From assembly GCF_003846175.1 (NCBI RefSeq), contig NZ_ML123049.1:556855-606409 (forward strand): DNA of 49,555 bases, read 5' to 3'. Both the position numbers and the translations under genes were made by a program. The stretch comes from Streptomyces sp. ADI95-17. GTDB taxonomy: Bacteria > Actinomycetota > Actinomycetes > Streptomycetales > Streptomycetaceae. Shown one piece after another: positions 17,900 to 25,336 of the stretch; the first letter of the stretch is position 1, and each line of letters starts with the position of its first letter. Below the pieces are notes generated by a model that searched no databases, had not been told where the DNA came from, and saw only the letters and a list, made by a program, of their open reading frames with translations.

Positions 17900-18840
17900 A
17901 CCTCCCCCTGCTCGGCGCCGACGACATCCAGGCCCTGGGACCCACCGGAGCCGTGGACGCACTGGAAGCGGCGCTGAGCGGGGGGCTGGATCCGGAGACG
18001 GCCCCCGCCCGGCACCATGTCACAGTGCCCGGTGGGGAGCTGCTGATCATGCCCGCCACCACACAGCAGGTGACCGGCGTGAAGATCGCCGGGGTGGCCC
18101 CGGACAACCCGTCCCGCGACCTGCCCCGGATCACCGGAAGCTATCTGCTGCTCGACGGCCCCACCCTGCTGCCGCTCGCCCTGCTGGACGGGGCCGCGCT
18201 CACCACCCTGCGCACCCCGGCCGTGTCCGCACTGGCGATCCGCCACCTCACCGGCCCCGTCGTACACCACCTGGTGCTCTTCGGTACGGGACCCCAGGCT
18301 TACGGACACCTCGACGCGGTGCTCGCGGAACGTCAGGTCGAACGGGTCACCGTGGTCGGCCGCACCGCGCACCGGGCCGAAGCGCTGGCAGCGCACGCCC
18401 GCCGCCTCGGCGTGGACGCCCGTACGGCGCAGGCGCCCGGCGACGCTGAAGTCGCCACGGCCGATCTGGTGCTCTGCTGCACCACCTCCGCCACTCCGCT
18501 GTTCGACGGTGCCCTGGTGCCGGACGGGGCGACGGTCGTCGCGGTCGGCTCGCACACCCCCGATGCCCGGGAGGTCGACACCGCTCTGGTGGCCCGCTCC
18601 GCCGTCATCGTCGAATCGCGGTCGGCCGCGTTGTCGGAGGCGGGTGACCTGCTGATCCCGATGGCCGAGGGAGCCTTCCGGGCCGAGGACATCCACGCCA
18701 ACCTGGCCGAACTGGTGACGGGACGCGCTCCCGGCGGAGCGCCGGCCGGCTTCGAGGGGCCACGGTTCTTCAAGAGCGTCGGAATGGGCTGGGAGGACCT
18801 CGCCGTCGCCGCCGCGGTGCACCGTGATTCGGCGCCCTGA
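17896..18840 (+). CDS. Ornithine cyclodeaminase/mu-crystallin family, likely pyrroline-2-carboxylate reductase
   Basis: This 314-residue protein shows the OCD/mu-crystallin fold: an N-terminal part with VKIAGVAPDNPSRDLP, and an NAD(P) Rossmann domain with LVLFGTGPQAYGHLDAVL, VVGRT and VAVGSHTPDAREVD, where the family signature GSxxPxxxE/D is clear. In hydroxyproline and D-proline loci, members of this family (LhpI) reduce delta-1-pyrroline-2-carboxylate to L-proline, which would recycle the product of D-proline or trans-3-hydroxyproline metabolism. GTG 17896 overlaps the racemase stop (GTGA), indicating tight translational coupling. Ornithine cyclodeaminase proper or an opine-type reductase is a less likely alternative. 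Confidence 0.85.
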   Translation: MNLPLLGADDIQALGPTGAVDALEAALSGGLDPETAPARHHVTVPGGELLIMPATTQQVTGVKIAGVAPDNPSRDLPRITGSYLLLDGPTLLPLALLDGAALTTLRTPAVSALAIRHLTGPVVHHLVLFGTGPQAYGHLDAVLAERQVERVTVVGRTAHRAEALAAHARRLGVDARTAQAPGDAEVATADLVLCCTTSATPLFDGALVPDGATVVAVGSHTPDAREVDTALVARSAVIVESRSAALSEAGDLLIPMAEGAFRAEDIHANLAELVTGRAPGGAPAGFEGPRFFKSVGMGWEDLAVAAAVHRDSAP

Positions 18841-18883
18841 GCGAGTTGTCCACAGCCTCGGAGCGATGGGCCCTGACCGAATC

Positions 18884-18898
18884 GTGCCATTGTATTCT
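18884..18898 (+). promoter_or_regulatory. Shared GTGCCATTGTA box and -10 candidate before gntR
   Basis: GTGCCATTGTA (18884-18894) recurs exactly at 21536-21546 in front of the collagenase gene. Here it leads into TATTCT (18893-18898), a possible -10 box about 30 bases before the GntR start. It may be a promoter element or a second regulator site shared by the two genes. Confidence 0.45.
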
Positions 18899-18928
18899 GA
18901 GGCCCCGCACGGCGCTGGAGGAACAGAT

Positions 18929-19657
18929 ATGGCCCGCCTGACGACGCTCAACGCCATCTCCGCGCAGGAGCACTTGCGTGACCAGGTGGCAAATGCCCTC
19001 AGGGCGGCCCTGATCGCGGGCGACCTCCGGCCGGGAATGATCTACTCCGCACCCGCACTCGCCGCCGACTTCGGAGTGTCCGCGACCCCGGTGCGCGAGG
19101 CCATGCTCGACCTGGCACGCGAGGGCCTGGTGGAAGCGGTGCGCAACAAGGGCTTCCGGATAACGGAGTTGACCGAACAGGACCTCGACGACTTCACCGA
19201 GCTGCGGGTCATGATCGAGGTCCCCACCATAGGCCGCATCGCCCGGATGGGCCGGACCAGGGAGCTGGAGGCGTTGCGGCCGCTGGCCCAGGCGATCGTC
19301 GCGGCCGCAGCCGAGCACGACATCATCGGCTACCTGGAGGCCGACCGCCGCTTCCACCTCGAACTGCTCGGTCTGGCGGGAAACCGCCGCCTGGTGGAGG
19401 AGGTCGGCAATCTGCGCAAGCGATCGCGCCTCTTCGGACTCAACCGGCTCGACGAGTCCGGTCTGCTGGTCACGTCGGCCGAGGAGCACGCCCAGCTGCT
19501 CGACGTTCTGATCGCGGGCGACGCGGAGCGCGCCGAGAGGTGCATGCTCTCCCATATGTCACATGTCAGGAATCTCTGGGCCGAGGAGGAGGCCGACGAG
19601 ATCGCGACGGGAGGCAATCGGATCAGAAGGGTGTCGCTGCCGGCCGCAGAGGCCTGA
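18929..19657 (+). CDS. GntR family transcriptional regulator, FCD/FadR subfamily
   Basis: The 242-residue protein has an N-terminal GntR winged helix, with the recognition region FGVSATPVREAMLDLAREG, and a C-terminal FCD ligand-binding domain with ELRVMIEVPTIGRIARM, EADRRFHLELLGLAGNRRLV and SAEEHAQLLDVL, which carry the acidic and His residues that usually hold a metal and a small organic acid. ATG 18929 follows GGAGG. It directly follows the hydroxyproline genes in the same direction with an 88-base gap holding its own promoter candidate, so it is the likely local regulator, probably a repressor relieved by a pathway intermediate. An exact ATGTGACAT site lies inside its own coding sequence at 19556-19564. 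Confidence 0.9.
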   Translation: MARLTTLNAISAQEHLRDQVANALRAALIAGDLRPGMIYSAPALAADFGVSATPVREAMLDLAREGLVEAVRNKGFRITELTEQDLDDFTELRVMIEVPTIGRIARMGRTRELEALRPLAQAIVAAAAEHDIIGYLEADRRFHLELLGLAGNRRLVEEVGNLRKRSRLFGLNRLDESGLLVTSAEEHAQLLDVLIAGDAERAERCMLSHMSHVRNLWAEEEADEIATGGNRIRRVSLPAAEA

Positions 19658-19711
19658 TCCGCCGATTCCGTCCGGAGGCCGCGGAGCCCCCCGGAGCCCC
19701 TGGAGCCTCCA

Positions 19712-19742
19712 AGCCCGGGAGCCCGGGAGCCCGGGAGCCCGG
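19712..19742 (+). repeat. AGCCCGGG octamer tandem repeat
   Basis: Four head-to-tail copies of AGCCCGGG (the last incomplete) run from 19712 to 19742, within a stretch of GGAGCCCC-like words after the gntR stop. AGCCCGGG contains the palindrome CCCGGG, so the tract may fold. It is non-coding and prone to slippage. Confidence 0.8.
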
Positions 19743-19808
19743 AGCGCTTGAGCGCCTGAGCCCTGGGGACACGGAGCGTTGCAGGCTCCTGCCGGCGAGT
19801 CCGCCCAG

Positions 19809-19846
19809 CCGTTCAACGGCCTCCCGGCGGGCGGCCGTTGAAACGG
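19809..19846. terminator. Hairpin between convergent gntR and aminopeptidase genes
   Basis: CCGTTCAACGGCC (19809-19821) pairs with GGCCGTTGAAACGG (19833-19846) with one bulged base and an 11-base loop. It stands 16 bases from the aminopeptidase stop and can serve both convergent genes. Confidence 0.75.
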
Positions 19847-19862
19847 TTCGCGGGGTCCTGTC

Positions 19863-21335
19863 TCAGCCCCGGGACTCCAGCAGCGAGGCCATCCATTCCT
19901 CGATGCCGTCGGCGGTGCGCGGCAGCGCCGACGACATGAGCCGGGCACCGTCGGCCGTGATCACCAGGTCGTCCTCGATCCGCACCCCGATCCCGCGCAG
20001 CGACCGGGGCAGCGTCTCGTCGTCGGGCTGGAGGTAGAGCCCGGGTTCCACCGTCAGTGCCTGACCGGGCTCCAGACGTCCGTCGAGATAGGCCTCGGCG
20101 CGCGCCTGCGCACAGTCGTGCACATCCATGCCGAGCATGTGACCGCTGCTGCAGAGCGTGTACCGGCGGTAGAAGCCGTTGTCCGGGTCGAGTGCCTCGT
20201 CCACCGACATCCGCAGCACGCCCCACTCGTGCAGCCCCTCGGCGATGACGCGCATGGCGGCCAGATGGAAGTCACGGAACCGAGCCCCGGGACGCAGGGC
20301 CGCGATGCCGGCGTCCTGCGCTGCCAGCACCAGCTCGTAGACCGTTCGCTGCACCGGGGAGAAGCGGCCGGACAGCGGCAGGGTGCGGGTGATGTCGGCG
20401 GTGTAGAGCGAGTCGGTCTCCACCCCGGCGTCCAGGAGCAGCAACTGCCCGTGCTCCAGCGGGCCGTCATTGCGGGTCCAGTGCAGGACACAGGCGTGCG
20501 CTCCGGCGGCGGCGATCGTGGAGTAGCCGGGGCCGTTCCCCTCCGACCGGGCCCGGAGATCGAAGACGCCCTCGATCCAGCGCTCGCCGCGCGGGTGGCG
20601 CAGTGCCTGCGGCAGGCTTCGTACCACGTCCTCGAAGCCGACCGCCGTCGCATCGACGGCCTGCTGCAGCTGCCCGGCCTCCCAGGGGTCCTTGACGAGC
20701 CGGAGCTCGCTGAGCACCGCTTCGAGCCCGGCCGGTGCCGAGCGCCCGAGCGGGAACGCGCGGCAGGAACGCAGGAGTTCGTCGACGGACGGATCCACTC
20801 CGGACAGCACCCGTACCGGCGGCTGCGGCCCGGTGAGCAGCTTCTCCCAGGCATCCAGATGCGCGCAGCGGATGCCGGTCAGCCGGGCCGCCTCCGCCAG
20901 GTCGGGCCTGCGCCCGACCCAGAACTCGCCGTATCTGCGGTCGCGGTAGAACTCCTGGCCGGTGCGCGGTGACCGGGGCCGCAGATACAGCACCGCCTCG
21001 TGCCGCTCGTCGCCGTCCGGTTCCAGGACGAGGACGTGACCGGTCTGGTCCTCGCCGGTGAGGCCGGTGAGCCAGGCGTATCCGGTGTGCGGCCGGAAGC
21101 GGTGGTCGGTGTCGTTGGAGCGGACCGCGAGCGCACCGGCCGGGATGATCAGGCGCTCGCCGGGGAAGCGGGCGGCCAGCCGGGCGCGGCGCGCGGGGGT
21201 GGTGCCGATGGAGGGGACGCGAAGGTCCTCCGGCAGCGGGGACTTGGCCCACCCGGTGCCCATGAAGGCGTCCAGGGCGGGTGACACCGGCAGATCGTGG
21301 CTGCCGGTGCGGGGCGCGGAGAAGGAACGGGACAC
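19863..21335 (-). CDS. pepP: Xaa-Pro aminopeptidase (aminopeptidase P family, M24B)
   Basis: The 490-residue product releases the N-terminal residue ahead of proline (or hydroxyproline) and is cytoplasmic, with no signal peptide. An AMP_N domain covers about residues 50-180 (ERLIIPAGALAVRSND). The pita-bread catalytic domain has all five metal ligands: Asp302 in LLLDAGVE, Asp314 in YTADITRT, His in SSGHMLGMDVHD, Glu in LTVEPGLYLQ and Glu in GVRIEDDLVIT. GTG 21335 is preceded by GAGGAG at a good distance; longer frames upstream are not family-like. It is divergent from the collagenase and convergent with gntR. Collagen peptides are rich in Xaa-Pro and Xaa-Hyp bonds, so this enzyme fits as the intracellular step between collagenase and hydroxyproline catabolism. 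Confidence 0.93.
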   Translation of the reverse strand: MSRSFSAPRTGSHDLPVSPALDAFMGTGWAKSPLPEDLRVPSIGTTPARRARLAARFPGERLIIPAGALAVRSNDTDHRFRPHTGYAWLTGLTGEDQTGHVLVLEPDGDERHEAVLYLRPRSPRTGQEFYRDRRYGEFWVGRRPDLAEAARLTGIRCAHLDAWEKLLTGPQPPVRVLSGVDPSVDELLRSCRAFPLGRSAPAGLEAVLSELRLVKDPWEAGQLQQAVDATAVGFEDVVRSLPQALRHPRGERWIEGVFDLRARSEGNGPGYSTIAAAGAHACVLHWTRNDGPLEHGQLLLLDAGVETDSLYTADITRTLPLSGRFSPVQRTVYELVLAAQDAGIAALRPGARFRDFHLAAMRVIAEGLHEWGVLRMSVDEALDPDNGFYRRYTLCSSGHMLGMDVHDCAQARAEAYLDGRLEPGQALTVEPGLYLQPDDETLPRSLRGIGVRIEDDLVITADGARLMSSALPRTADGIEEWMASLLESRG

Positions 21336-21680
21336 GGGCAGTGCTCCTCGGGGCTCGGTGGGACCGGGGTCGGGGCCGGAATTCGCGGTTCTCCCAGGAC
21401 ACGGTGGTGCGGTGGCGGGGAAACCGGCGGTGGCGGCCGGTGCGTTCGGGGGCCGCGTGTCATATCCCGTGCAGTGACGAGAAGTTGTCGCGCGGATGAA
21501 TGTGCGCGAGAGGGGTTCCAAAGAACATGTGACATGTGCCATTGTACAGCGCGCAAGGGAGAAGGGGTCGTGCTCATGTCACGACATGAGTGCACTTCGG
21601 ATTCGGTCCCGCACCGACCCCTTGCATTCCCCCACAACCGCGCGCTGTCGCGCGGTCACCACTCCGCTGGGAGGCGGCAC
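21336..21680. promoter_or_regulatory. Divergent aminopeptidase/collagenase control region
   Basis: This 345-base gap carries three signals. First, an exact ATGTGACAT at 21527-21535 within ACATGTGACATGT. Second, GTGCCATTGTA at 21536-21546, identical to the box before gntR. Third, a perfect inverted repeat CTCATGTC-AC-GACATGAG at 21573-21590, about 90 bases before the collagenase start. The dyads are too far from the aminopeptidase start to judge their effect on it; they look placed for control of the collagenase promoter. No gene is seen here. Confidence 0.55.
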
Positions 21681-24068
21681 GTGAAGAACCTGAGGGTTCG
21701 ACGGAGAATAACCGGACTGTCCACCGTGGCCCTGGCAGCATGCCTGGGCGTGGGCCTGCTCACGGCACCGAGCCAGGCCGTGGAGCGGCACCCCGCCGTA
21801 TCGGCCACGGCCCCCGACCACTCGGAGGCCGCCCGGGGCCGGGCGGAACAGCGGACCGAGGTCCCCGGCGGCCCCACCGCCGAGGCGCTGACGGCACCCG
21901 CCGGCGATGCCGCTCACGTCGAACGCAAGTCGCTCAAGGCCGCCGACCGGCCGCCGTTGTCCGCGTCCAAGGACGCACTCAAGCGGGACTACGACGACCA
22001 GGCCGACGCGCTTCCGAGCCACCTGGCGCCCTCGATGAAGGCCGAGAAGCGGGCCCGCGCCAAGAAGTCCGGCGAGGCCGCGGCCGAGTGCAACGTCACC
22101 GACTTCACCAACAACACCGGAAGCGCCCTGGTCGAGAAGGTCAAGGCGGCGACCACCGACTGCGTCAACACGCTGTTCCGTATCCAGGGCCAGGACGGCT
22201 ACAACGCCTTCCGCGAGGACCAGATGGTCACCATCGCCGATGCGATGCGCGACGCGTCGGCCTCATACCCCGGCGACGGCAGCACCGGCATGCCCCAGCT
22301 GGTCCTCTTCCTCCGCGCCGGCTACTACGTGCAGTACTACGACCCCGACACCGTCGGAGAGTACGGGCCGCGCCTGCGCACGGCCATCCAGGGAGCGCTC
22401 GACGGCTTCTTCGGCTCCTCGCACGCCTTCGACGTCACCGACGCCAACGGCGAGAGCCTGTCCGAGGCGATCATCCTGGTCGACAGCGCCGCGGAGAACG
22501 CCCGCTACCTGAACATCGTCAAGCGGATGCTGGCCGACTACGACGAGTCGTACAACAGCTCCTGGTACATGGTCAACGCCGTGAACAGCGTGTACACGAT
22601 CATGTTCCGCGGTCACCAGGTGCCCGAGTTCATCAGCGCCATCGAGGCCGATCCCAGCGTGCTGACCTCCCTGCGCGACTTCGCCGCGAACCACCTCGAC
22701 CTGCTGGGGACCAAGCAGTCGTTCCTGGTCTCCAACGCGGGACTTGAGCTCGGCCGCTTCCTCAAGGAGGACTCGCTGCGCGCCAAGGCGAGCCCGCTCG
22801 CGATCGACCTGATGGGCAAGAGCTCCATCGACGGCCCCACCGCCCCGCTCTGGGTCAGCGTGGCCATGATGGTCGACGCCTACGACAAGGAGAACTGCGC
22901 GGACTACGGCGCCTGTGACCTCGCGGCACGTCTGGAGAAGACCGTCCTGCCGGTGAAGTACACCTGTAGCGACAGCATCACCATCCGGGCGCAGGACATG
23001 ACCGAGGCGGAGCTCGAAGCCAGCTGCTCCAGCCTGCGCGCCCAGGACGCCTACTTCCACGAGGTGGCCCGGGACAACGGCGCGGTCGCCGACGACAACA
23101 ACAAGACCATCGAGGTCGTGGCCTTCGACTCCAGCACCGACTACCAGACCTACGCCGGAGTGATCTTCGGCATCGACACCAACAACGGCGGCATGTACCT
23201 GGAGGGCGACCCCAAGGCCGAGGGCAACCAGCCCCGGTTCATCGCCTACGAGGCCGAGTGGGCCCGTCCCGACTTCCAGATCTGGAACCTCAACCACGAG
23301 TACACGCACTACCTCGACGGCCGCTTCAACATGTACGGCGACTTCGAGGCCGGAATGACCACGCCGACCGTCTGGTGGGTCGAGGGCTTCGCGGAGTTCG
23401 TCTCCTACTCGTACCGCAAGGTCGCCTACGACGACGCCATCGCCCAGGCCGCGAACCACACCTACACACTGCGCACCCTGTTCGACACCACCTACGACAA
23501 CGCCGACCAGACCCGCGTGTACAACTGGGGCTACCTGGCCGTCCGTTACATGCTCGAATCCCACCGCTCGGACCTCGACACCCTGCTCGGTCTCTACCGC
23601 AAGGGTGACTGGGACGGCGCCCGCACGCTGCTCACGTCGACCATCGGGAGCCGTTACGACGCCGACTGGAACACCTGGCTGACCGCCTGTGCGGCCGGTG
23701 CCTGCGGCGGCGGGTCCACCAACCCGCCCGGTGAGATCACCGAGTGCAAGGATGCCGACACCAGGCTGCTGGGCCGGAACTGCATGCGCAGCGATCTGAA
23801 GGCAGTCAAGGGCGACTACGCCTACCTGACCGTCGTCGTCCCGGACGGCGTCACCCAGTTGAAGATCACCGCCTCCGGCGGCACGGGCGACGCCGACCTC
23901 TACTACAGCTCGGAGAACTGGGCGACCACCAGCGTCTACACCGACAAGTCCGTCGGTGCCGGCAACGAGCACACCCTGACCGTCAACAACCCGGCGCCGG
24001 GCTACCACTTCATCAGCCTCTACGGCAACGAGAAGTTCGACGGCGCCAAGGTCACCACCGAGTTCTGA
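21681..24068 (+). CDS. Secreted M9 family collagenase
   Basis: This 795-residue secreted metallopeptidase has a Sec signal peptide (MKNLRVRRRI, then a hydrophobic stretch ending TAPSQA near residue 33), an M9 N-terminal activator domain (about residues 140-430, with LVLFLRAGYYVQYY and YNSSWYMVNAVNS), and the M9 catalytic domain with the zinc motif His539-Glu-Tyr-Thr-His543 and the downstream Glu in WWVEGFAEF. A PPC-type beta domain closes the protein (about residues 690-795, GDADLYYSSENW). It is expected to cleave triple-helical collagen outside the cell. GTG 21681 follows GGGAGG. The gene is divergent from the Xaa-Pro aminopeptidase and shares motifs upstream with the hydroxyproline genes. 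A strong terminator follows. Confidence 0.95.
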   Translation: MKNLRVRRRITGLSTVALAACLGVGLLTAPSQAVERHPAVSATAPDHSEAARGRAEQRTEVPGGPTAEALTAPAGDAAHVERKSLKAADRPPLSASKDALKRDYDDQADALPSHLAPSMKAEKRARAKKSGEAAAECNVTDFTNNTGSALVEKVKAATTDCVNTLFRIQGQDGYNAFREDQMVTIADAMRDASASYPGDGSTGMPQLVLFLRAGYYVQYYDPDTVGEYGPRLRTAIQGALDGFFGSSHAFDVTDANGESLSEAIILVDSAAENARYLNIVKRMLADYDESYNSSWYMVNAVNSVYTIMFRGHQVPEFISAIEADPSVLTSLRDFAANHLDLLGTKQSFLVSNAGLELGRFLKEDSLRAKASPLAIDLMGKSSIDGPTAPLWVSVAMMVDAYDKENCADYGACDLAARLEKTVLPVKYTCSDSITIRAQDMTEAELEASCSSLRAQDAYFHEVARDNGAVADDNNKTIEVVAFDSSTDYQTYAGVIFGIDTNNGGMYLEGDPKAEGNQPRFIAYEAEWARPDFQIWNLNHEYTHYLDGRFNMYGDFEAGMTTPTVWWVEGFAEFVSYSYRKVAYDDAIAQAANHTYTLRTLFDTTYDNADQTRVYNWGYLAVRYMLESHRSDLDTLLGLYRKGDWDGARTLLTSTIGSRYDADWNTWLTACAAGACGGGSTNPPGEITECKDADTRLLGRNCMRSDLKAVKGDYAYLTVVVPDGVTQLKITASGGTGDADLYYSSENWATTSVYTDKSVGAGNEHTLTVNNPAPGYHFISLYGNEKFDGAKVTTEF

Positions 24069-24089
24069 TCCCTACGACCCCCATGGTGT

Positions 24090-24124
24090 CGGCCGGCCGA
24101 GTGATGATCCCGCTCGGCCGGCCG
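24090..24124 (+). terminator. Strong hairpin after collagenase
   Basis: CGGCCGGCCGAG (24090-24101) and CTCGGCCGGCCG (24113-24124) form a perfect 12-bp stem with an 11-base loop, 22 bases after the collagenase stop. It also lies just beyond the barstar stop on the other strand and may act in both directions. Confidence 0.85.
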
Positions 24125-24167
24125 GTGCCGTCGTCCCGGCCGGCGTCCGCCGGTCACGGCCCGGGGC

Positions 24168-24557
24168 TCACGAAAGCAGCAGCGTGCCCGGGGTCGCACC
24201 GTCCGACAGGACCGCCACGATCAGATCGAAGAGGGTCGGTCCCCGGCCCGCCAGGGCCTCGTCCAGCCGCTGCTGGACCGACGCCCGGTTCGTGGGATGT
24301 GCCCGGCTCAGGCTCTGCCGCAGATATCGCGCCGTCTCCTCATGGCCCAGGGCCCGCGCGGAGGAGGCGTGGTCCCGCCACTCGAAGGCGAAATCGCCGT
24401 CGTCGGGCGTGCCCATGCCGCCGCCGAGACAGTCCGCGAGCGCGTCGAGGTTGCGGCCGAAATACCCGCCCGGGCCGTTCACCGACTCGCCGATCACTGT
24501 CCAGAACTGCTCCAGGCCGGTGACCCGGGAGCCTTCGATCACATAGGTCACGGTCAT
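24168..24557 (-). CDS. Barstar family ribonuclease inhibitor
   Basis: The 129-residue protein is a barstar homologue. The diagnostic segment GGYFGRNLDALADCL, followed by DFAFEWRDH, matches the barstar helix that plugs the RNase active site. Family members are cytoplasmic and bind the cognate guanyl-specific RNase one to one. The RNase Sa-type gene directly upstream on the same strand is its obvious partner. The protein is longer than Bacillus barstar (about 90 residues), with an extra C-terminal helix-rich part (RASVQQRLDEALAGRGPTLFDL). The start is uncertain: ATG 24557 has no clear Shine-Dalgarno, and an in-frame TTG at 24572 is possible. A hairpin lies between it and the RNase gene. Confidence 0.9.
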   Translation of the reverse strand: MTVTYVIEGSRVTGLEQFWTVIGESVNGPGGYFGRNLDALADCLGGGMGTPDDGDFAFEWRDHASSARALGHEETARYLRQSLSRAHPTNRASVQQRLDEALAGRGPTLFDLIVAVLSDGATPGTLLLS

Positions 24558-24597
24558 GGGTGGAGGGTACAAGTCCGTCTGCTTCTCCGGGTCCGTT

Positions 24598-24633
24598 GAT
24601 CCGCGCCGCAGGTGGGGGGCTACGGCGCGGATC
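24598..24633 (-). terminator. Hairpin between RNase and barstar genes
   Basis: GATCCGCGCCG (24598-24608) and CGGCGCGGATC (24623-24633) form a perfect 11-bp stem with a 14-base loop, 19 bases beyond the RNase stop and before the inhibitor start. It should stop or attenuate RNase transcription before barstar. Confidence 0.8.
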
Positions 24634-24652
24634 GGTCCGGAGGGGCCGGGCT

Positions 24653-25060
24653 TCAGCAGCCCTGGTCGATCAGGTCGAAGGTGGCGTAGTGGTCACTGGT
24701 GTAGTAGTCCTCCTGCGACCGCTCGCCGGTCACGATCCGACGTGCGCCACGGGTCGGGGAGTTGGGAGTGATGACCGTGTACTCGTGGTAGTAGCCGGTG
24801 CTCTGGCCGGGCAGGACGCCTTCCCGGTTCTGGAAGACGGTGCCGTCCTGGGAGTACGGGAACGGGCCGCCCGCATCGATCAGATCGAGGGTGTCGTGGG
24901 CCTGGGAGGGCAGCGCCGAGTAGCAGATGCTGCCGACCGAATCGGTGGACGGGGTCGAGGCGGTGGCCGCGGTGACCGGGCCGCCGACGAGGAGGGCGGA
25001 CAGGAGGGCGGCTGCGCCACCGAGCGTGGTGATCCGTGGGGGGATTCGCATAGCCACCAT
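24653..25060 (-). CDS. Secreted guanyl-specific ribonuclease (RNase Sa type)
   Basis: The 135-residue precursor has a signal peptide (about residues 1-34, AALLSALLVGGPVTAATA) and a mature domain very close to RNase Sa from Streptomyces. Visible are the guanine-recognition loop VFQNREGVLP, the catalytic Glu in YYHEYTV, the Arg in GARRIVTGE, the catalytic His in SDHYATFDL, and the disulfide cysteines near the start (CYSALP) and the last residue. It cleaves single-stranded RNA after guanosine outside the cell. The start is uncertain: ATG 25060 or ATG 25051, neither with a good Shine-Dalgarno. A TTGACG at 25089-25084 may be a -35 box. Its cognate barstar follows on the same strand. Confidence 0.95.
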   Translation of the reverse strand: MVAMRIPPRITTLGGAAALLSALLVGGPVTAATASTPSTDSVGSICYSALPSQAHDTLDLIDAGGPFPYSQDGTVFQNREGVLPGQSTGYYHEYTVITPNSPTRGARRIVTGERSQEDYYTSDHYATFDLIDQGC

Positions 25061-25336
25061 GATGACGCGCGTAGACACGGTCCCGTCAACGCCAACCGAT
25101 GTGAATTTTTTGGAAGTTAACCCGGGGGTAGGAAATGTGACGTGCCGATGTCCGGGGGGCCGCGGGCCGGTTCCGCGCCTCTGTTCACTTATTGATGAGT
25201 CGACAAGCGTGGCGGCCCGTCTGTGGGGCATGCATCCCGGTGAACGTGTTCCGCGAAGGAGTCCGACGAGCAGCAGACACCCGGGGCAGCCGGGATCACG
25301 GGCAGGGGGCGATGCACTGTGCGGGCGGGGGAGACG

